Shown: piece by piece, positions 35,807 through 46,954 of the stretch
How the letters are laid out: each line of letters starts with the position of its first letter
Numbering within the stretch: the stretch's first letter is position 1
Origin: Streptomyces platensis
GTDB lineage: Bacteria > Actinomycetota > Actinomycetes > Streptomycetales > Streptomycetaceae
Reading direction: 5' to 3'
NCBI RefSeq assembly: GCF_008704855.1
Contig: NZ_CP023691.1
Location: forward strand, 2,666,001-2,730,000
DNA length: 64,000 nucleotides
Translations under genes and position numbers: made by a program
Notes under the pieces: model-generated
The model's database searches: none
What the model saw: only the letters and a program-made list of their open reading frames with translations
What the model was told of the DNA's origin: nothing

Positions 35807-36504
35807 TGCGGCGTACCAGGATCGCCGGCGCCGTGCTGCTGGCCGGTACGGTCACCGGCCTGGCAGCCGGGCCCGCGCAGGCGCAGGAGTACCGCTACTG
35901 GTCGTTCTGGGACGGCAAGGGCGGCTCCTGGGCGTATGCCACCGAGGGGCCGGCCACCCAGCGGCCGGCCGACGGCGCGGTCGAGGGCTTCCGCTTCACC
36001 GTCGGCGCGGACTCCGCCGGGGCCGGTAAGCCGCGCCCGGCCGCCGACTTCGACGCGATCTGCCGCGACACCCCGGCCAAGGACGGCCGCAAGCGGATCG
36101 GCATCGTGCTGGACTTCGGCACCGCGGCGGACGCGCCCGGCGGCGAGCGGCCGCCGAAGGCCAGGACGGAGTGTGCGCAGGTGCCGGAGGACGCCTCGGC
36201 GGGCGAGGCGCTGGCGGCGGTCGCCCGGCCGCTGCGCTACGACGCCAACGCCTTGCTGTGTGCCATCGCCGGCTACCCGAAGGCGGGATGCGCGGAGGCG
36301 GTGAACGGGTCGAAGGACGGGGCGAAGGGGTCCGCGTCCTCCGCTGCGCCGTCCGCGGGAGCGGCGGAGGACCGTGCCGACGGGGACGGCGGGGGCGGTG
36401 GAAGCGGCGACGGCGGGCCGTCCGCCGGACTGCTCGGCGGGGCCGCGGCCGTCGTGGCCCTGGGTGCGGCAGCGGTGTGGCAGGCACGCCGCCGACGCGG
36501 ATGA
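35806..36504 (+). CDS. SCO2322-type anchored secreted protein, possible beta-domain partner
   Basis: The 232-aa protein has a signal peptide ending near AQAQE (residue 26), a globular domain of about 140 residues, a disordered Gly/Asp-rich linker, and a C-terminal anchor ending QARRRRG. The start of the mature domain, YRYWSFWDGKGGSW, followed by DGAVEGFRFTV, resembles the DUF4430/transcobalamin beta-domain motif (YW-x-x-x-NG, then GD-x-I-x-F). Later, AGEALAAVARPLRYDANALL plus CAIAGYP resembles the other half of that domain. It overlaps its neighbours by 1 and 4 bp. A role in cobalamin binding with the toroid protein is inference. Confidence 0.7.
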   Translation: MRRTRIAGAVLLAGTVTGLAAGPAQAQEYRYWSFWDGKGGSWAYATEGPATQRPADGAVEGFRFTVGADSAGAGKPRPAADFDAICRDTPAKDGRKRIGIVLDFGTAADAPGGERPPKARTECAQVPEDASAGEALAAVARPLRYDANALLCAIAGYPKAGCAEAVNGSKDGAKGSASSAAPSAGAAEDRADGDGGGGGSGDGGPSAGLLGGAAAVVALGAAAVWQARRRRG

Positions 36505-37667
36505 GCGCCCCGCAGGCGACCCGTACCACCGCGCTGCACGCCGGCGCCTGGTGGCTGTGGGCGCTGGGCCTGGCCACCGCGGCCTCCCGCACCACTAACC
36601 CGCTGCTGCTGGGGCTGCTGGTGGGGGTGGCCGGGTATGCCGTCGCGGCGCGTCGTACGGACGCGCCGTGGGCCCGCTCGTACGGCGCTTTCGTCAAGCT
36701 CGGGCTGGTCGTGATCGTCATCCGGCTGGTCTTCGCCTTCTTCCTCGGCTCGCCGATCCCCGGTACGCACACCCTCGTCACGTTGCCCGAAGTACCGCTG
36801 CCGGACTGGGCGAAGGGCGTCCGGATCGGCGGCCGGGTCACCGCGGAGGGCATGGTCTTCGCCCTGTACGACGGACTCAAACTGGCCACTCTCCTCATCT
36901 GTGTGGGCGCCGCCAACGCGCTCGCCAATCCGGCCCGGCTCCTGAAGTCCCTGCCCGGTGCGCTCTATGAGGCGGGCGTCGCAGTCGTCGTGGCGATGAC
37001 CTTCGCCCCGAACCTGGTCGCCGACGTCCAGCGGCTGCGCGCCGCCCGCCGGCTGCGCGGGCGCCCCGACCGCGGCTTCAAGGCGCTCCTCCAGGTCGGG
37101 CTGCCGGTGCTGGAGGGCGCGCTGGAGCGCTCGGTGGCGCTGGCCGCGGCCATGGACGCACGCGGCTACGGCCGCAGCGCCCAAGTACCGCCCGCTGTAC
37201 GCCGCCTCACGTCCGTGCTCACCCTCGGCGGGCTGCTCGGCGTCTGCGCCGGAACCTACGGCTTGTTGGGGGACACCGGCGGCGGCTACGGGCTGCCGCT
37301 GCTGCTCGCCGGGCTGGCGGCGGCGCTCGCCGGGCTGTGGCTCGGTGGCCGCCGCTCGGTGCGCAGCCGCTACCGGCCCGAGCGGTGGGGCACCCGCGCC
37401 TGGCTGGTCGCGGGCTCCGGCATGGCCGTCGCCGCCCTGATGATCTGGGCGAACGACTACGCGCCGGCCGCGCTGCATCCGCCCGCCGTCCCGCTCACCA
37501 CCCCCGTTCTCCCTCTCTGGCCGGCCGTTTCCGTTCTCGTGGGGCTGCTGCCCGCGTTCGTCGCCCCGCTCCCGGCGAGCACGGACCGGGCCGGATCCCG
37601 TGCTGCGTCCCGTGAGCGTCGCCGTACCTCTGATGTCGATCCGTGTACGAAGGAGCCCACCCCGTGA
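36501..37667 (+). CDS. ECF transporter T component (CbiQ/EcfT-like)
   Basis: The 388-aa membrane protein has about six or seven helices. It carries coupling-helix Ala-Arg-Gly motifs: AARRLRGRPD (about residue 180) and AMDARGYGRS (about 215), which bind the ATPases in ECF transporters. It starts with ATGA overlap on the SCO2322-type gene and ends with GTGA overlap on the ATPase gene. The last three helices (about residues 230-360) extend beyond the minimal EcfT. Confidence 0.88.
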   Translation: MSAPQATRTTALHAGAWWLWALGLATAASRTTNPLLLGLLVGVAGYAVAARRTDAPWARSYGAFVKLGLVVIVIRLVFAFFLGSPIPGTHTLVTLPEVPLPDWAKGVRIGGRVTAEGMVFALYDGLKLATLLICVGAANALANPARLLKSLPGALYEAGVAVVVAMTFAPNLVADVQRLRAARRLRGRPDRGFKALLQVGLPVLEGALERSVALAAAMDARGYGRSAQVPPAVRRLTSVLTLGGLLGVCAGTYGLLGDTGGGYGLPLLLAGLAAALAGLWLGGRRSVRSRYRPERWGTRAWLVAGSGMAVAALMIWANDYAPAALHPPAVPLTTPVLPLWPAVSVLVGLLPAFVAPLPASTDRAGSRAASRERRRTSDVDPCTKEPTP

Positions 37668-39292
37668 TCCGGTTCGAGCAGGTCTCGGTCACCTACGGCG
37701 ATGCCACGGCGCCCGCCGTCCAGGGCGTCGACCTGACCGTCCCCGAGGGCGAACTGTGTCTCCTGGTCGGCCCCTCCGGTGTCGGCAAGTCCACCGTCCT
37801 GAACGCCGTGTGCGGCCTCGTCCCGCACTTCACCGGCGGCACCCTGCACGGCCGGGTCACCGTCGACGGCCGGGACACCCGCACCCACAAACCACGCGAA
37901 CTGGCCGATGTCGTCGGCACCGTGGGCCAGGACCCACTGGCGCACTTCGTCACGGACACCGTCGAGGACGAACTCGCCTACGGCATGGAATCGCTCGGCC
38001 TCCCCCCTGAGGTGATGCGCCGCCGTGTCGAGGAGACTCTCGATCTGCTGGGCCTGGCCGAGCTGCGCGACCGCGCGATCACCACGCTCTCGGGCGGACA
38101 GATGCAGCGGGTGGCCATCGGCTCGGTCCTCACCACGCACCCCAAGGTCCTGGTCCTGGACGAGCCGACCTCCGCACTCGACCCCGCCGCCGCGGAAGAG
38201 GTGCTCTCCGTCCTCCAGCGGCTGGTCCATGACCTCGGCACCACGGTCCTGCTGGCCGAACACCGGCTGGAGCGCGTGGTCCAGTACGCCGACCAGGTCA
38301 TCCTCCTTCCCTCACCAGGCGCGCCCCCGGTCATGGGCACCCCCGCCGACATCATGGCCGTCTCCCCCGTCCACCCCCCGGTCGTGGCCCTCGGCCGCCT
38401 CGCCCACTGGTCCCCGCTCCCGCTCTCCGTCCGCGACGCCCGCCGCAAGGCCGCACCCCTGCGCGAGCAGCTGACGGGAGTCCCCCCGCAGGTGCCGGGG
38501 AGGAGCCCAAAGGTCACGCCGGGAGCGTCGGATGCTGCCGCGGAGGTCTCGGGGCTCGGTGTGCGCCGGGGGCGGACCGAGGTGCTGCACGGGGTGGATC
38601 TGACCGTGCGGGGTGGCGAGACGGTCGCTCTGATGGGACGTAACGGCGCGGGGAAGTCCACCCTGCTCACCACCCTCGTCGGAATGCATCAGCCGTCGTC
38701 CGGCACGGTGCGGGTCGGTGGCGCCGTCCCGCACCGCACCAGCCCCCGGGACCTCCTGCGGCATGTCGGGCTGGTCCCGCAGGAACCTCGTGACCTCCTC
38801 TACGCCGATACGGTCGCCGCCGAGTGCACCGCGGCCGACCAGGACGCGGGCGCCCCCGCCGGCAGCTGCCGGGCTCTGGTCGCCCGGCTGTTGCCGGACG
38901 TCCCGGATTCCGTACACCCCCGTGATCTGTCCGAGGGCCAACGGCTCGCCCTTGCCCTCGCGGTCGTGCTGACCGCCCGTCCACCACTGCTCCTTCTCGA
39001 CGAGCCCACCCGCGGCCTGGACTACGCCGCCAAGGCCCGTCTGATCGAGGTGCTGCGCACCCTGGCCGCCGAGGGCCACGCCATCGTCCTGGCCACCCAT
39101 GACGTGGAACTCGCCGCCGAACTGGCGCACCGCGTCGTCATCCTCGCCGACGGCGAGATCGTCGCCGACGGTCCCACCGACGAGGTCGTGGTCTCCTCTC
39201 CTTCCTTCGCCCCGCAGGTCGCCAAGGTCCTTGCCCCGCTGCCCTGGCTGACGGTTCCCCAGGTGGCCCGTGCCCTGGAGGCCCTCGCATGA
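37664..39292 (+). CDS. Fused ECF ATPase (EcfA-A' in one chain)
   Basis: The 542-aa protein contains two ABC ATPase domains. Domain 1 has GPSGVGKST (about residues 38-46), LSGGQMQRVAIG and VLVLDEPTSALD. Domain 2 has GRNGAGKST (about 325-333), LLLLDEPTRGLD, and the signature LSEGQRLALAL, a departure from LSGGQ. The two are joined by a loose linker (about 255-295). GTG 37664 overlaps the T-component stop and follows AGGAG. It drives the ECF importer with the T and S proteins. Confidence 0.92.
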   Translation: MIRFEQVSVTYGDATAPAVQGVDLTVPEGELCLLVGPSGVGKSTVLNAVCGLVPHFTGGTLHGRVTVDGRDTRTHKPRELADVVGTVGQDPLAHFVTDTVEDELAYGMESLGLPPEVMRRRVEETLDLLGLAELRDRAITTLSGGQMQRVAIGSVLTTHPKVLVLDEPTSALDPAAAEEVLSVLQRLVHDLGTTVLLAEHRLERVVQYADQVILLPSPGAPPVMGTPADIMAVSPVHPPVVALGRLAHWSPLPLSVRDARRKAAPLREQLTGVPPQVPGRSPKVTPGASDAAAEVSGLGVRRGRTEVLHGVDLTVRGGETVALMGRNGAGKSTLLTTLVGMHQPSSGTVRVGGAVPHRTSPRDLLRHVGLVPQEPRDLLYADTVAAECTAADQDAGAPAGSCRALVARLLPDVPDSVHPRDLSEGQRLALALAVVLTARPPLLLLDEPTRGLDYAAKARLIEVLRTLAAEGHAIVLATHDVELAAELAHRVVILADGEIVADGPTDEVVVSSPSFAPQVAKVLAPLPWLTVPQVARALEALA

Positions 39293-40311
39293 CCGTGCCC
39301 CCACCCCGCCCGGAGGGCCTCGGGCCGGCCTCCAGCCCCGGCTCCGGCTCCGATCCCGGCACCGACTTTGCTCCCGGCTCCGGCTCCGAACCCGTCTCCG
39401 ATCCCGGCCGCACCAGGGCGGGCGCCGATTCCGGCTCCGGCCCCGGCAGCCCCGGCCCCAGCTCTGGCCGCCCCGGCGGCGGCCGCCAGGCCCGTGCCGT
39501 GCGGCTCGGTCCACGCTCCATCGCCGCGCTGGCCCTGATCTCGGCCATCGGCGTGATGGCCTTCGGCTGGCCGCTGCTCGCCGACTCCGCCTCCGGGCTC
39601 GCCCATTCCAAGGACGCGCCCTGGCTGTTCGCCGCGCTGCTGCCGATGCTGCTTGCCGTTGTCGTGGCGACCATCGCCGACACCGGCCTGGACGCCAAGG
39701 CCATCGCCATGCTCGGCGTCCTGGCCGCGGCCGGGGCCGCGATGCGCCCACTGGGCGCGGGGACCGCCGGTATCGAGCCGATGTTCTTCCTGATGGTGTT
39801 GTCGGGTCGGGTGCTCGGGCCCGGGTTCGGGTTCGTACTGGGTTCGGTGGCGATGTTCGCGTCGGCACTGCTGACCGGCGGTGTCGGCCCGTGGATGCCG
39901 TTCCAGATGCTGACGATGGGGTGGGTGTCGATGGGCGCCGGCCTGCTGCCGGGGCCCGACCGGCTGCGCGGCCGCGGTGAACTCGCCGTGCTCGCCGCCT
40001 ACGGAGCCGTCTCCGCCGTCCTCTACGGCCTGGTCATGAACCTCCAGGGCTGGCCCTATATCGCCGGCCTGACCTCAGGGGTCTCCTTCGTCCCTGGCGA
40101 CCCGCTCGACCAGAACCTGGCCCGCTATCTCGCCTACTGCCTTGCCACCTCCCTCGGTTGGGACCTCCCCCGAGCCCTGGTCACCGTGATCCTCACCTGC
40201 ACGCTCGGGGGCACCGTCCTCAGAGCGCTGCGCCGTGCCACCCGCCGCGCGGCCTTCGACGTCCCCGCGTCCTTCACTCCCGATCCGCCCCGAGAAGCCG
40301 CCTCCCGGTGA
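39289..40311 (+). CDS. ECF transporter S component (substrate-binding)
   Basis: The 340-aa protein has a disordered N-terminal tail of about 65 residues with SGSDPGTDFAPGSGSEPVSD-type repeats, then six or seven helices (starting SIAALALISAIGVMAFGWPL). This is the ECF S-component layout; homologues are often listed next to this ATPase. The substrate is not readable from sequence, but the riboswitch makes cobalamin or a precursor the best guess. ATGA overlap couples it to the ATPase gene. The long repetitive N-terminal tail is unusual. Confidence 0.82.
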   Translation: MTVPPPRPEGLGPASSPGSGSDPGTDFAPGSGSEPVSDPGRTRAGADSGSGPGSPGPSSGRPGGGRQARAVRLGPRSIAALALISAIGVMAFGWPLLADSASGLAHSKDAPWLFAALLPMLLAVVVATIADTGLDAKAIAMLGVLAAAGAAMRPLGAGTAGIEPMFFLMVLSGRVLGPGFGFVLGSVAMFASALLTGGVGPWMPFQMLTMGWVSMGAGLLPGPDRLRGRGELAVLAAYGAVSAVLYGLVMNLQGWPYIAGLTSGVSFVPGDPLDQNLARYLAYCLATSLGWDLPRALVTVILTCTLGGTVLRALRRATRRAAFDVPASFTPDPPREAASR

Positions 40312-40450
40312 GGTCGCCCCGGGTGAGGTGACCGACCCCGGCCCCTGCCTCCCCTCTGCCCCTGCCCATGCCCATGCCCGTGCCCCTGCCCCTGTCTGGG
40401 TCGGTGATCGTCGGTCGTCTCGCCGGACGCCTCTCACCCCCAGAACCGAA

Positions 40451-41407
40451 TCAGCGGGCGGCCGGCAGTGCGCGGGCGATGGACGGCGCCGAGCGCAGGA
40501 ATGACTTGTAGTGGTCGGCGTCGGCACCCTGGTCCACGACCGTGGCCTTGGCTCCGTGGTCGGCCAACTGCCGGCCGCAGCTGCGGGTGTTCTCCATGGC
40601 GACGTCCCGGTCGCCGGTGGCGGAGTAGAGGGTTATTCGCACATCTCGGCCCGGCTTCCAGTCGCAGGTGCGGTCATTGGCGCGGAGCATTTCCAGCAGA
40701 GCCCCGGAAGGGTGCCGGAGCTTTTGGTACCAGGTGTCCGTCAGCAGGTCTTCGAGGCGTTCGGGCAGCTTGCCGGCGATCTCTTCCGCTGGATGCTCGC
40801 TGTCGAACAGGTCCTCGACCCGGTCGGCGTAGGGGGCGCGGAACACTTCGGCGGGGTCGTCGTAGAGCGGCTGCAGACGGTTCTGGGCGGTGAGGAAGAA
40901 GGAGAGGTAGAAGACGGCGGCCCGGGGGTCGATACGGCCGTCGAACATGCCGGGGAGTTCCTCGCCGACGAGGTCGAACGGCCCGCCGACCGGGGCGAGC
41001 ATGCCGAGGCGGAACCGGCGGTCGGCGCCGCGGTTCAGCTCACCGCCCAGTGCCATGGCCACCTGTCCGCCCTGGGAGAAGCCGGTGAGGGACACCGTGC
41101 GGCCGAGGGTGGCGCCGCGATCCCGTGCGGCCGTGTGTGCTGCGCGAAGCATGTCGAGGGAGGCCGAGGTGGAGGACCGGGCGTCCATGTACGGATGGCG
41201 TCCGGGGCCGGTGCCCAGGCCGAGGTAGTCGGGGGCGATGGCGGCGCGGCCTGCCGAGGCGTACAGCACCGAGACCGCGCGGTCCGGGCCGTCCGTCATC
41301 GAGGGGGCGTAGCCGCGGTAGGCAAGAGTGCCGGAGGAGGCAGGAGAGCAAGTTGAGGAAGAGGAGGAAGAGGAAGAGGAGCGCTGCCGCGGTGATCTGT
41401 TCGTCAT
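40451..41407 (-). pseudogene. Truncated secretory lipase-like alpha/beta hydrolase
   Basis: The 318-residue frame contains the middle and C-terminal parts of a Streptomyces secreted lipase-like hydrolase: GTLAYRGYAPSM, then YLGLGTGPGRHPYMDARSS, nucleophile GFSQGGQ (about residue 125) and a late His in DADHYKSF. The N-terminal 100 or so residues of the family, including the usual oxyanion-loop His-Gly segment, are absent and replaced by a run of nine serines. The serine tract is encoded by TCTTCC repeats that read as a hydrophobic signal-like stretch (AALLFLFLLFLNLLS) in another frame, so a frameshift plus deletion is likely. Confidence 0.6.
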
Positions 41408-41553
41408 GTCGTCGACGGTACGGAGATCGCCCGCCTCGCAGAATGCGGGTTTCCACCCAACTCAACTGTGGTTTTCCTCAGGTTGGGGAGGGGGTGCCGG
41501 AACGCCCTCCTCCCCTTCGCGCAGCGGTCGAGCGTGCGGCCGCCGCTTCTCCG

Positions 41554-42902
<1,349 letters not shown>

Positions 42903-42921
42903 ACCTTCACCGCGACCCATA

Positions 42922-42938
42922 TCTGATGAGCCGTCAGA
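42922..42938. promoter_or_regulatory. Second palindrome before the P450 gene
   Basis: TCTGATGAGCCGTCAGA matches TCTGAC-N5-GTCAGA with one change. It ends 24 bp before the P450 start and 20 bp after the KstR-like site. Confidence 0.55.
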
Positions 42939-42962
42939 CGCCGGATGGACCAGGAGTCGCCG

Positions 42963-44195
42963 ATGCCATGTCCCGCGCTGCCCGATGGGTTCGACTTCAC
43001 CGACCCCGACGTCTACCAGTCCCGCGTTCCGCTCCCCGAGTTCGCCCAGCTGCGGCGGACCGCGCCCGTGTGGTGGAACGCCCAGCCGCACGGCATCGCC
43101 GGCTTCGGTGACGACGGGTATTGGGTCGTCACCCGTCACCAGGACGTCAAAGAGGTATCCACCAAGCCGGAGGTCTTCTCCGCGAACCTCAACACCTCGA
43201 TCATCCGGTTCAACGCGGCCATGACCCGTGACCAGATAGACGTACAGAAACTCATCATGCTGAACATGGACCCGCCCGAGCACACCCGGGTCCGGCAGAT
43301 CGTGCAGCGCGGCTTCACCCCGCGCTCCATACGGGCCCTGGAGGACGCGCTGCGCCACCGGGCGGCGCAGATCGTCGCCGAGGCGCGCCGGAACGGCTCC
43401 GGGGATTTCGTCACCGATGTCGCCTGTGAACTCCCTCTCCAGGCCATCGCGGAACTCATCGGCATCCCCCAGGACGACCGGGCGCGCATCTTCGACTGGT
43501 CGAACAAGATGGTCGCGTACGACGATCCCGAACTGGCCATCACCGAAGAGGTCGGCCTGAACGCGGCCACGGAGCTGATCTCGTACGCGATGAATCTCGC
43601 CGCGGTGCGCAAGGAATGCCCGGCCAAGGACATCGTCAGCCAACTGGTGGCGGCGGAGCACGAAGGAAACCTCGGCTCCGACGAGTTCGGCTTCTTCGTG
43701 CTGCTGCTGGCGGTGGCCGGCAACGAGACCACGCGTAACGCGATCACGCACGGGATGCATGCCTTCCTCACCCATCCCGACCAGTGGGAGCTCTACAAGC
43801 GCGAGCGCCCCGAAACGGCGGCCGAGGAGATCGTGCGGTGGGCGACCCCGGTGGTCTCCTTCCAGCGCACCGCCACCCAGGACACCGAGCTGGGCGGCGC
43901 GAAGATCAAGAAGGGCCAGCGGGTGGGGATCTTCTACTCCTCCGCCAACAACGACCCGGAGGTGTTCGACCGCCCCGAGGTCTTCGACATCACCCGGGAC
44001 CCCAACCCCCATCTGGGATTCGGGGGCGGCGGCCCGCACTTCTGCCTCGGCAAGTCGCTCGCGGTCCTGGAGATCAACCTGATCTTCGGCGCCATCGCGG
44101 ACGCCATGCCCGACATGACTCTGGCGGGCGACCCGCGCCGGCTTCGCTCGGCCTGGCTCAACGGCGTCAAGGAACTCCGGGTTCACTACGGTTGA
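42963..44195 (+). CDS. cyp125: Cytochrome P450, CYP125-like sterol C26 hydroxylase
   Basis: The 410-aa P450 starts LPDGFDFTDPDVYQSR after MPCPA, the N-terminal signature of CYP125. It has I-helix AVAGNETTRN (about residue 247), the E-x-x-R in EEIVRWATPV, and the heme ligand in FGGGGPHFCLGKS (Cys near 358). RSAWLNGVKELRVHYG at the C-terminus also matches. CYP125 hydroxylates the terminal methyl of cholesterol/cholestenone and can carry it on to the acid. Its redox partner may be the ferredoxin at 30760. ATG 42963 follows AGGAG. Promoter shared with fadA5. Confidence 0.9.
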   Translation: MPCPALPDGFDFTDPDVYQSRVPLPEFAQLRRTAPVWWNAQPHGIAGFGDDGYWVVTRHQDVKEVSTKPEVFSANLNTSIIRFNAAMTRDQIDVQKLIMLNMDPPEHTRVRQIVQRGFTPRSIRALEDALRHRAAQIVAEARRNGSGDFVTDVACELPLQAIAELIGIPQDDRARIFDWSNKMVAYDDPELAITEEVGLNAATELISYAMNLAAVRKECPAKDIVSQLVAAEHEGNLGSDEFGFFVLLLAVAGNETTRNAITHGMHAFLTHPDQWELYKRERPETAAEEIVRWATPVVSFQRTATQDTELGGAKIKKGQRVGIFYSSANNDPEVFDRPEVFDITRDPNPHLGFGGGGPHFCLGKSLAVLEINLIFGAIADAMPDMTLAGDPRRLRSAWLNGVKELRVHYG

Positions 44196-44642
44196 CGGCA
44201 GCGCCGCTGCGCAGGGGTGCGACAGCGGCGACGGACCGGCATACGGGCGGGACGCTCACCCCGATCGCGGCGGGTGGGCGTCCCGCCGGCTCGTGGCCCC
44301 ATGGTCGGCGGCCCCTGCCCGTAGTACCCGCTGACCGCCACCCGGTACGCGAGAAGCCGGGCCGGAGAAAGCCGGACCAGCGGTATGTCCGAAACCAGTT
44401 CCTCCCTCAACCTTGCCAGTCGTCATGGGCAGACTTACATTCAACTCGCCAGTAACAACTCGGCAGTTCGCCCTCCGGCGCGCGTTCGTTCGCACCGCCC
44501 GCGCCCGAGCCGCACGCTCCCCCCTGCGCTCACCCCCGGCTCCTCCGCGCGTCTTCCGCACCACGCGCCACCCTGCGCCCACGCATCCCCCCACGTGTTT
44601 CGACAAGTGCGCTCCACCGCTCTTCGAAGGGGATATACCACC
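44196..44642. other. Gene-free intergenic region with promoter
   Basis: I see no gene. A GCAGCG/CGCTGC hairpin just after the P450 stop (about 44200-44215) may terminate transcription, and AT-richer sequence around 44420-44465 is the likely promoter of the next operon. Confidence 0.4.
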
Positions 44643-46482
<1,840 letters not shown>

Positions 46483-46534
46483 GCACGCCGCTGAGCCAGG
46501 GGTGGCGGCCGTTCCCCGAGCGGGCGTCACCCTC

Positions 46535-46954
46535 TCAGCGTGTGCTCATCCCGACGGCCGTCATGGCCACCAGTACCGCCACGGCCACCGTGCCGGTCAG
46601 CAGCGCGGTGATCAGCCGACGCCGCAGGGCCCGGTAGACGCCTTCGTATTCGGTCCGCAAAGCGGCGCTGCGGGTCGCGATGCGCTCCAGGTAGGCCTGG
46701 GACGTATCGCACTGGTCCTGGCAGTAGCGCAGCTCCACCTCCCGCCGCTGGGTGTCGGTGAGCCAGGGCAGGCCGGCGCAGAAAGCCTCCGCGCGGGTAC
46801 GTGCCCGGTCCTTCTCCGCCTCCCAGAGGAGAAATCCCTCGATCTCGTTGACGGCCTGGTCCAGTGGCATTTCCGCGACCCTCCGCATCCCTCCGTCCTT
46901 TCCCGCTCCGCCGGCCTTCCGCATGTCTTCGCCCATCCGCATTCCCTCACTCAC
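46535..46954 (-). CDS. Small tail-anchored protein coupled to ctaD
   Basis: The 139-aa protein is mostly helical and charged ([16 protein letters not shown] near residue 64) and ends with one membrane helix (about residues 115-134, [19 protein letters not shown]). I place the start at GTG 46954, which overlaps the ctaD stop as GTGA; in-frame ATGs lie at 46942, 46936 and further in. Streptomycetes often have such a gene after an extra oxidase subunit I, sometimes mislabelled as oxidase itself. It may be an accessory factor. Confidence 0.6.
   Translation of the reverse strand: MSEGMRMGEDMRKAGGAGKDGGMRRVAEMPLDQAVNEIEGFLLWEAEKDRARTRAEAFCAGLPWLTDTQRREVELRYCQDQCDTSQAYLERIATRSAALRTEYEGVYRALRRRLITALLTGTVAVAVLVAMTAVGMSTR

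Noticed and set aside
36171..36500. 110-codon extension before the EcfT start
   Set aside because: Out-of-frame reading of the SCO2322-type gene; ATG 36501 with ATGA overlap is the natural start.
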